Of a stretch of DNA of 16,139 bases, positions 1-6,600 are shown piece after piece. The position numbers and the translations under genes are program-made. Origin of the DNA: CAYOZN01 sp964408455. GTDB taxonomy: Bacteria > Planctomycetota > Phycisphaerae > UBA1845 > UTPLA1. The DNA is taken from contig CAYOZN010000047.1 of NCBI GenBank assembly GCA_964408455.1, positions 1 to 16,139 on the forward strand, in the 5' to 3' direction. The notes beneath the pieces are model-generated. The model was not told where the DNA came from, made no database searches, and saw only the letters and a list, made by a program, of their open reading frames with translations. How positions within the stretch are numbered: the first letter of the stretch is position 1; each line of letters starts with the position of its first letter.

Positions 1-63
1 GATGCCCCGCGCGAATTGCGCGATATGATCGACTCCCGCGAAACGAACGGCCCGCGAAAATGA
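1..63 (+). CDS. Possible C-terminal tail of a rightward gene (partial)
   Basis: Frame 1 is open from the window edge to a TGA at 61-63 and encodes about 20 residues ending in RETNGPRK. The residues are mostly charged, as is common at protein C-termini. It would converge on plsC, leaving a gap of about 46 bp without an obvious terminator. The fragment is too short to assign to a family, and an open stretch of this length is easily met by chance in GC-rich DNA. The call is an inference from frame and composition only. Confidence 0.25.
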   Translation, partial: DAPRELRDMIDSRETNGPRK

Positions 64-109
64 ATGGAGCGTCCGCGCAGGCCCAACCACACCACGCGCC
101 AATCCGGCC

Positions 110-814
110 TCATCCCTCGCCATTCTCGGCCTTGATCCCCCGTGCCGCGCGAGATTGCCGCATGCCGTCGTGCAGTCGCAGTGTCACTGCCTCGTGCAGG
201 CGTTCGAGCGGCCACTCCCGCACCTGTTCGATCGAGAGCGGCTCCGCAAACGTCACGCGAATGCGTGCGGGCCTGGGGAATTTTGCCGTACGCGGATAGC
301 TGTCAAACGCGCCGTCGATGATCACCGGCACGATCACGACGCCGGCCTTTTTTGCAATCGATATTGAATTTGCGTTGATCTCGCCGATCGACCCGTCGCG
401 CGTGCGCGTCGCCTCGGGAAAGACGACGACAGCCGCCCCGTTGCGGAGCCGCCGCAGAATCTCCTTGACCGCCCCCAGATCGGCGGCTCCCCGGCGCACC
501 GGAAACGCGTTGAGGTGCACGATCAACCGGCGGAACCAGCGGTTCTTGAACAGGCTGTCCCGAGCCATGTAGTGACACTCCCGTGGCAGCGGCAGTCCCA
601 CCAGCACCGGATCGAGAAAGCTCTGGTGATTGGCCGCCAGCAGCACGCCGCCCGTCCGCGGAACGCCCTCGACGCCGGCCCACCGTCCGCGAAAGTAAGT
701 CCGAAAGATGGTGCGCGACACGATGCGAAGAAACGCATAGAAAGGGCGAGTCCGGGGCGCCTTGCCCTCAACGCCCGCCCCGGTGGCCGTGCCCGCTGCC
801 GAGCCGGCGCTCAA
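110..814 (-). CDS. plsC: 1-acyl-sn-glycerol-3-phosphate acyltransferase (PlsC family)
   Basis: This is a 234-aa protein of the PlsC/LPLAT family, which at the inner membrane acylates lysophosphatidic acid to phosphatidic acid. The acyltransferase blocks are visible in order: HX4D catalytic block NHQSFLD (H63, D68), block II AFPVRRG (about 103-109), block III FPEATR (132-137) and block IV VPVII (about 162). Block III has Ala where most members have Gly (FPEGTR); the catalytic His and Asp are intact. The only sensible start is the TTG at 812-814, because the first in-frame Met lies after the HX4D motif. That TTG overlaps the cmk stop as TTGA, so translation is probably coupled and the gene depends on the cmk promoter. 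The cmk-plsC pairing is common in bacteria. The family call is firm; the exact acyl acceptor is inferred. Confidence 0.93.
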   Translation of the reverse strand: MSAGSAAGTATGAGVEGKAPRTRPFYAFLRIVSRTIFRTYFRGRWAGVEGVPRTGGVLLAANHQSFLDPVLVGLPLPRECHYMARDSLFKNRWFRRLIVHLNAFPVRRGAADLGAVKEILRRLRNGAAVVVFPEATRTRDGSIGEINANSISIAKKAGVVIVPVIIDGAFDSYPRTAKFPRPARIRVTFAEPLSIEQVREWPLERLHEAVTLRLHDGMRQSRAARGIKAENGEG

Positions 815-1479
815 GGCTGAAGCCCCCGGCGGCGCACTTCCTCAAGCATGCGCTCGACGACGTCGTGGATCGTCATCTGCGAGGTGTCGATGTGAATGGC
901 CGTCTTGGGCTCCAGGAGCGGCGCCCACTGACGCCGATCGTTCCCGTCGCGTTCCTGAAGGTTCTCAAGGATCAACTCGTACGAAGCCTCTTCGCCGTCC
1001 GCCGTCAACTCCTGATAGCGGCGCATCGCGCGCCGCTCGATCGCCGCATCGAGGAAGAACTTCAGATCGGCATCGGGAAATACCACGCTGCCCTGATCCC
1101 GGCCCTCCGTCACCAGCGAGCCCAGCCGTTGGCCGATCTCGCGCTGCTTGTCGACGAGGATGTCCCGGATGGCCTGGATGCGCGCCACGTAGCTCGTCGC
1201 CTGGTTGACCGCCATCGATCGGATGGCCTCGCTGACATCGTGCCCATCCAGCGTCACGCGCGTGTGCGTGGGGCCGCAGTCAAGCTCGATGTGGGCCCCT
1301 CGGGCAACGCCGATCAGCTCGTCTTCCGATTTGAGCCGCACCCCGGCCCGAATCGCCGCGAGGGCGATCGTTCGATACATGGCGCCGGTATCGAGATAGG
1401 CAATGCCGAGCTTTGCCGCCAGCTTGCGAGCCGCGGTGCTCTTCCCTGATCCGGCCGGGCCATCGATGGAAATGATCAT
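811..1479 (-). CDS. cmk: Cytidylate kinase (CMP/dCMP kinase)
   Basis: This 222-aa cytosolic enzyme phosphorylates CMP and dCMP to the diphosphates in pyrimidine nucleotide salvage. The N-terminus carries the P-loop GPAGSGKS (residues 7-14), followed by YLDTGAMYR, the NMP-binding signature of the family. Further on are EGRDQGSVVFPDADLKFFL, matching the family's GRD-G-VVFPDA-LK-FL block, and an Arg-rich lid (ERRAMRRYQEL). Length is normal for bacterial Cmk. The ATG at 1477-1479 is supported by the P-loop lying directly behind it. The gene is first in a two-gene unit with plsC, which overlaps its last bases, and a near-consensus promoter lies 37 bp upstream of the start codon. Confidence 0.97.
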   Translation of the reverse strand: MIISIDGPAGSGKSTAARKLAAKLGIAYLDTGAMYRTIALAAIRAGVRLKSEDELIGVARGAHIELDCGPTHTRVTLDGHDVSEAIRSMAVNQATSYVARIQAIRDILVDKQREIGQRLGSLVTEGRDQGSVVFPDADLKFFLDAAIERRAMRRYQELTADGEEASYELILENLQERDGNDRRQWAPLLEPKTAIHIDTSQMTIHDVVERMLEEVRRRGLQP

Positions 1480-1515
1480 GTTGTTCGCACGTCTCCTGGC
1501 GAAGGACGCGCCTGG

Positions 1516-1543
1516 ATTATAAAACGCCGCTGCCGTCGGTCAA
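1516..1543 (-). promoter_or_regulatory. Sigma-70-type promoter for cmk-plsC
   Basis: Read leftward, TTGACC (1543-1538) is followed by a 16-nt spacer and a perfect TATAAT (1521-1516). This gives 11 of 12 consensus bases. The predicted transcript begins near 1509, leaving a leader of about 30 nt before the cmk ATG. It lies between the stop of the nuclease-like gene and cmk, so cmk need not depend on readthrough. Confidence 0.75.
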
Positions 1544-1568
1544 AAGCCCGACCCTGAACAGCCTGTGA

Positions 1569-1581
1569 ATATCACCGATAT
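1569..1581. other. Short palindrome between the EEP gene and cmk
   Basis: ATATC and GATAT are perfect inverted arms around a 3-nt centre, 12 bp downstream of the EEP stop codon and about 25 bp upstream of the cmk -35 hexamer. There is no following T-run, so it is not an intrinsic terminator. It could be an operator or chance; the arms are only 5 bp. Confidence 0.15.
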
Positions 1582-1592
1582 GGTCGTTGATT

Positions 1593-3509
1593 TCACGGGG
1601 CGAGCATCGCGTCGACAAATAGCGGCAGGTCCAGCCCGTTGTTGCTGTCGTCGCCGTTCATGTCGCCGATGGACCGGTGCATGCTGCCGGCCCCGTCGGG
1701 ATCGAGCAGCACCGCGATCATCGCGTCCACGTCGTCGAGGTCCACGACGCCGTCCTGATCGAAATCGCCGGGCACCTGGCCGGGGTTGATGACGGTCGCG
1801 CTCAGCGAATAGCTGATGGTGGCCAGGTCGGTCGCGCCGTTGAGCGCGGTGTCGTCCCGCGTGAGCAGGTTGAGCACCGCCGAATACGTGCCGGGTGTCG
1901 CCAGCTCGTCATCGAACTGCACGTCAAAATCCGCGAAGGACGTGATGCCCGGCGTCGGCGAAAAACCCACGAGCACGAAACGGCTGGCGTCGTCGCCGGT
2001 GAAATTGGCGTCGTACACGTCGAGCGGAACCGAAGAGTTGGCCACGTAGTTGGCATTGTACACGCGGGCAGCCATGTCGATGAACTGTCCGGCTTCATGT
2101 TCGCCGAAGTCGATGGCCGACGACGTCACCTGCGAATCGGCAACCGTCGAGGGAATGGCGTGATTGCGGACCTCGCAGGCGACGAGCACGTTGCGGACCG
2201 GGGCGTTGTCCGAGTTGTTGTTGATGACGAGCGTGCCCGACTGAATGGGAACGCTGACGCCGGTGGCGCTGATGGTATGCTGCGCGCTGTCGCCCGGGGC
2301 CAGGATGAACTGTCCCGCGGGGGCCTCAAAATTCACCGGCGCAGAAAACGTGTACTCAAGGTCCTGCCCCTGCGGCAGGGCGGTGTTCTGCACCGTGAGC
2401 GGGGCGGACGTGGTCCCGCCCACCATCACCAGGCCCAGATTGAGGAAACCCGGCGCCGAGATTGTCGGCGGCACGTTGATGTTCAATTCGACGTCGAAGT
2501 ACACCGGCAGATGATCCGAAGCGGCGTGCAGCGCGTTGGCCACGGCCGCCCCCTCCGGAATCGTCGGCGGATCGTTGATGTCGTCGTTGAAGTGCTGGCC
2601 GTCGTTGCCGAACGCACGGTAGCTGCCGGGGACGTACTCCGCCCCCGCGCCGTCAATCAGCGAATAGGAAAACAACAGAAGGTCGAAGCGATCGTCCATG
2701 CCGCCGCCGACGCCGCCGGAGGGAGAGCCGTTGTTGTCCTGATGCGGACTCTGCGTGTGCATGGATGCAAACGAGCCGTTGCCGCTCCAGCTCTGAAGCA
2801 CGTTGTTGGGATTGAGCGGATCGAAGGCGCGGCCGTCGTTGTCGGCCTGCGAGCCGACGAACTGCTGATAGGCCGCCTCGCTCGAGGATTGCAGGTTCAT
2901 GTCTCCGAGAAAAACGAAGTGCGTTCCGGCGGCAAGCCCGTTGGCATTGCTGCGAATGGCCGTCGCCTGGTTTTCCCGCTCGCCCGCATTGCCCGCGGAA
3001 AGGTGCATGCCATACAGGTAGATGTCGTTTGCGCCACTGTCGTCTTCAACCGGCCTCAGCCGCCATCGAAAGCTGTCGCGCGGCGACGCCGAGGGAATCA
3101 CCAGATAGCCAGCGGGAATCTCGGAGAATCGGCTCGGGCGATAGTACAGCGCCACGTCGAGATTCTGGGCCGAATCGGTAAACGACGCTGCGACGAACGG
3201 GTCGCCATCGCCGGGGCCCCCCGGCGCATTCAGCACGCCGGAGAGAAATTGGTTCACCGCGTTGAGATTGGCAATCTCCTGAACGCAGATGATGTCCGGA
3301 TTCAGCATCGACGTGACGACGACATAGCTCGGATGCCGGCTGCTGGAGGAGCTGTCATAAAACAGCAGGTTGTAAATGGCGATCCGGACATCGGCCCAGG
3401 CGCTGCTCGCCGCAATGAGAGTGAGGCAAAATGCCATGCAACAGTGTCGATGGGCATGGCGCCGTCGTGCAGGTCCGCGAGCGGCCTTCGTGTTTACGAG
3501 CATGGACAT
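1593..3509 (-). CDS. Secreted endonuclease/exonuclease/phosphatase-family protein with choice-of-anchor-like domains and C-terminal dockerin-like segment
   Basis: This protein of about 638 aa is probably an extracellular phosphodiesterase or nuclease. After a long basic N-region, a hydrophobic stretch ending AASSAWA suggests cleavage near residue 39. The EEP fold follows (about 40-345), with the expected catalytic set: Asn in IYN (47), Glu in CVQE (78), His in GMHL (169), GDMN (D203, N205) and SDH (D332-H333). Residues of about 350-570 form two beta-rich segments like choice-of-anchor D/ASPM-SPD-2-Hydin domains. The end (581-638) holds a calcium-loop pattern DQDGVVDLDD and a degenerate second loop (DMNGDDSNNGLDL), as in dockerins. 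I chose ATG 3509; ATG 3503 and TTG 3527 are possible, and none has a clear ribosome-binding site. The gene lies downstream of, and in line with, a partner carrying lamin-tail-like and OB-like domains. Substrate (DNA, RNA or phospholipid) cannot be read from the sequence. Confidence 0.85.
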   Translation of the reverse strand: MSMLVNTKAARGPARRRHAHRHCCMAFCLTLIAASSAWADVRIAIYNLLFYDSSSSSRHPSYVVVTSMLNPDIICVQEIANLNAVNQFLSGVLNAPGGPGDGDPFVAASFTDSAQNLDVALYYRPSRFSEIPAGYLVIPSASPRDSFRWRLRPVEDDSGANDIYLYGMHLSAGNAGERENQATAIRSNANGLAAGTHFVFLGDMNLQSSSEAAYQQFVGSQADNDGRAFDPLNPNNVLQSWSGNGSFASMHTQSPHQDNNGSPSGGVGGGMDDRFDLLLFSYSLIDGAGAEYVPGSYRAFGNDGQHFNDDINDPPTIPEGAAVANALHAASDHLPVYFDVELNINVPPTISAPGFLNLGLVMVGGTTSAPLTVQNTALPQGQDLEYTFSAPVNFEAPAGQFILAPGDSAQHTISATGVSVPIQSGTLVINNNSDNAPVRNVLVACEVRNHAIPSTVADSQVTSSAIDFGEHEAGQFIDMAARVYNANYVANSSVPLDVYDANFTGDDASRFVLVGFSPTPGITSFADFDVQFDDELATPGTYSAVLNLLTRDDTALNGATDLATISYSLSATVINPGQVPGDFDQDGVVDLDDVDAMIAVLLDPDGAGSMHRSIGDMNGDDSNNGLDLPLFVDAMLAP

Positions 3510-3530
3510 CTGTCGATTCACGATCAATTG

Positions 3531-3539
3531 ATTCTAACA
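3531..3539 (-). promoter_or_regulatory. Possible extended -10 promoter for the EEP gene
   Basis: Read leftward, TGTTAGAAT fits the extended -10 pattern TGnTATAAT with one mismatch. No good -35 lies 16-18 nt upstream; that space is occupied by the terminator hairpin. A start near 3524 would give a short leader before ATG 3509 or 3503. It sits inside the terminator's T-tract, so the hexamer may be coincidental. Confidence 0.3.
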
Positions 3540-3573
3540 AAAACCGCCCCCGGCCGGTAATCGACCGGGGGCG
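3537..3573 (-). terminator. Intrinsic terminator after the 1398-aa secreted-protein gene
   Basis: Read leftward, a perfect 9-bp GC stem CGCCCCCGG/CCGGGGGCG (3573-3565 and 3553-3545) with an 11-nt loop is followed by GG and then TTTTTGTT. It lies 65 bp past the TAA at 3638-3640. Its T-tract ends only about 28 bp before the start of the EEP gene, so the two secreted-protein genes are probably separate transcripts or joined only by readthrough. Confidence 0.85.
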
Positions 3574-3637
3574 ATGTTGACGCGATTCAATTCTGCCAGC
3601 CTTCCGCAATCGGATCAGGACCGGCTGAGAACCCCGA

Positions 3638-6600
3638 TTAGGGGACGTCGTCGTACCACTGTGAGCCGAACTCCGTCCCGGCAGGTGCACACGCGCCGCC
3701 ATCCGGGAAGCCGAGCGACTCGGTGACCACGTAGCAGTCGCCCTGACCGTCGATCACGCGCTTGAACACCTGTTGCGCGCCCGCGGGCAGACAGGGGCCG
3801 CCATTGCAGGGCACGTTGATGATGGTGTTCGGGAAGATGAAGCAACTCGGACAGTCCGGATCGCTCACATTTCCGATGACGATGAACATGCACCAGCCGT
3901 CCGGCGGCGAGACCATGCTCGCGTCGCAATCCGGCGGCGTGCATGGCGTAATCGCCCGGGCCGTGCCGGCGGCACTGCACGGATCGACCTCGCACACGAC
4001 CGCGCAGAGGGCGCCTTCGGTCCACACGGCGCTCGGGTTGAAGCCGGTGCACTGTGCCTCGGTCACGTCGTCGAAACAGCCGGCCCCGTTCGGCAGGCAG
4101 CAGGCGCCGGTGACGCCGCAGGGATCCGGCGAGCATGCCACGCCCACGCCGCGGAAGCTGCCGTTCATCGCCGCGCACTCGTCGGCAGTGACCACGGTGC
4201 AGCCGCCGCCGCAGACGCCCTGGCTTAGCACAAGCTCGACAAAGTCGTCCACATCCAGACCGTCGGCATTGCCCAGGCCGTCCACGTTGGCACAGGCCAG
4301 CGCTGCCGGGTTGTTCAGCGGATCGCCGACCAGGGCGTTGACGAAGTCCGCAATGTCATCGAGGTCAATCGCGCCGCTGCCGTCCATGTCGCCGGCACAC
4401 GTCGGGCACGGCCCGCCGCCGCCGCCTTCGACGCAGCAGGCGCCGGGTTCTTCGCACGAGACGATGTCGCTCAACGAGCGCATCAGCAGCTGATAGCCGC
4501 AGCCCGGTTGCCCCGTCGGATTGCACGGGCTCCCGTTGAACTGACCAACGACGCCGGTGATGGCGACGGGCCCGCTCGGAATCGTGGTACCGATCAGATC
4601 AAGACCGGGTGCCGGCACGCGAACCACGGCGGTCATGCCGCCCTGGGCGGTCACCGTGTAATTCGTCGAGGCGGCGAATGTGCCGCCCGCCGCCTCAAAC
4701 GTCACGCACTCGAGCGTCGCCACCACGCTTTCGAGATCTTCGGCGGTCGGGCTGTCGTTTTGCAGGTCCACCACCGTGATAGGCACCGGTGCGGGAACCG
4801 GACCGTTTCCGCAATTCTGCACGAGCGAAATCGGGGCAACGAGCTGTTGCAGACCATTAAAGGCGCCGGTCACGCCGGAAAGCACAATCCGATCGCCGAG
4901 CTGAGCCTGCGCGAGAAGGCCATCGATCACGGCATTCGACCCGAAGACGGTATAACCGCGGGTTTCACCGTTCGGACCGGAAAAGTCCTGAACGATGAAT
5001 GACTTGCTGCCAGTGCTGTTAATCAGATCGGTCGTGTCGGTGATGATGACCTGACGCGTCTGTACCTGCGTGCCGACCGAAACGTCATGAATGGCATCCA
5101 GCGACAGGAGCGTATTGCAGTCTCCGGTCATGCAGTTCGTGTTCTGACCGAGGAAGGCGCCGCCCAGATCGCAGCACGCCGCCGGCAGCACGCCGTCCAC
5201 GCACGTCTCATCGGGCAGGCAACAGGCGCCGGTCAGGATGAGCGGGCACGTCACGTTTGCACAAAGCGTGTTGTTACCCTGGAAGGTGCCATCCCGCTGG
5301 CTGCAAACAGGCTGCGTCACTTCGCCGCAGCTGGTATCGGCCAGGCAGCACGCGCCGATTGGCGTCGCACCGCACGTCGCGGGCAGAATGTCGCCTTCGT
5401 CCAGCAGCAGCAGTTGATAGCCGCCGTCCTGCGGAGCGGAGCTATCAAACTGGCTCAGAATGCCAACGATGTCCACCATGCCGGTGGGAATCGGATCGCC
5501 CACCACGCTGAGCAGGTTCGTCGGCACGCGAACCGTCGCCAGGTTCGTGCCGTCCGTGACGGTATAGTTCTGGCCGCCGGCAAACGTCCCGCTCTCGATG
5601 AATGCCACGCAGTTGAACCGGATGCGGACGCTCTCCAGCGCCTCTGCCACCGGATTGCCCTCCTGTACCGATGTGAGCGACGTCACCACCGGTGCGGGGA
5701 CGAGCGGCGCATCCGGGAACAGCTGCACCACGCGCAGCGGCAGGCTGCCGTTGACATGCTGCCGCAGGCCGTTGAATTCGCCCACGACGCCCTCGATGTC
5801 CACCCGCCGGCCAAGCGCCAGCCCGGGGTTCACCAGCGTGCCGCCGGCATCGAGGATCATCTGCTCGATGATTGCATTCGTCCCGAAGATCGTCAGGCCG
5901 CGGCCGCTGACCGGATCCTGCACCTGAATGGCCGCATCGTTGGCGCTGCTGATCGAATCGATCACGTTCGTGATGCGGACGTTGCACACGCGCATCTCGG
6001 TTCCCAGTGCTGCGGCCTTGGCATCGACGATGGTGTTGCAGGCGATATCGCACGGGTTCGGCGTACACGTCGTGCCGGTACCGCGATAAGAACCATCGTT
6101 TGCCTCGCAGACGCTGCGCAGCTCGATGGTGCATGCGATGCCGACGCAGCAGGCGCCAGAGCCTTCGCCATTCACGCCGCCCGGCGTATCGTCGCCAAAG
6201 GCCGGATCGAACGGGCCGATGGCCCACCCGTTCGGAAGGCCGTCCGGATTACGCCAGACGTGGCCGGGCACGAGCGTCCCCTCCGGACCCACCGTCGTGC
6301 CGCTGTAATAGCAGTCGGTAACCGGCGGTGCCGGCGACAGTTCTTCGACGAGCGCGACCTGATCGAGAATCAGATTCCACGGTGTGGAATCGAGTATGCA
6401 GTCGTCGCCGCCGTCCAGATCGTCGCCGTTGTTGCCGGTGAACCCGCCGACCAGCAGGTGCGTCACGTTGTCGCTGTTCTCGAACACGTTGACGCCGACC
6501 GCCTGGTCGATTTCGGCAGGCGAAACGATCGTGATCGTCGCCGGGTTCGCAATCAGATAATGCCCGTCGGCCGGAATCGTTCCCGATAGTTCGATGACGG

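Noticed and set aside
1677..3560. 627-codon rightward open frame
   Set aside because: It is the complement of the EEP gene. The Arg/Val/His/Gly-rich translation has no motifs, while the opposite strand has a signal peptide, catalytic residues and a dockerin-like end.
5087..6589. 500-codon rightward open frame
   Set aside because: It is the shadow of the 1398-aa secreted protein in GC-rich DNA, with Arg/Ala/His-rich composition and no recognisable features.
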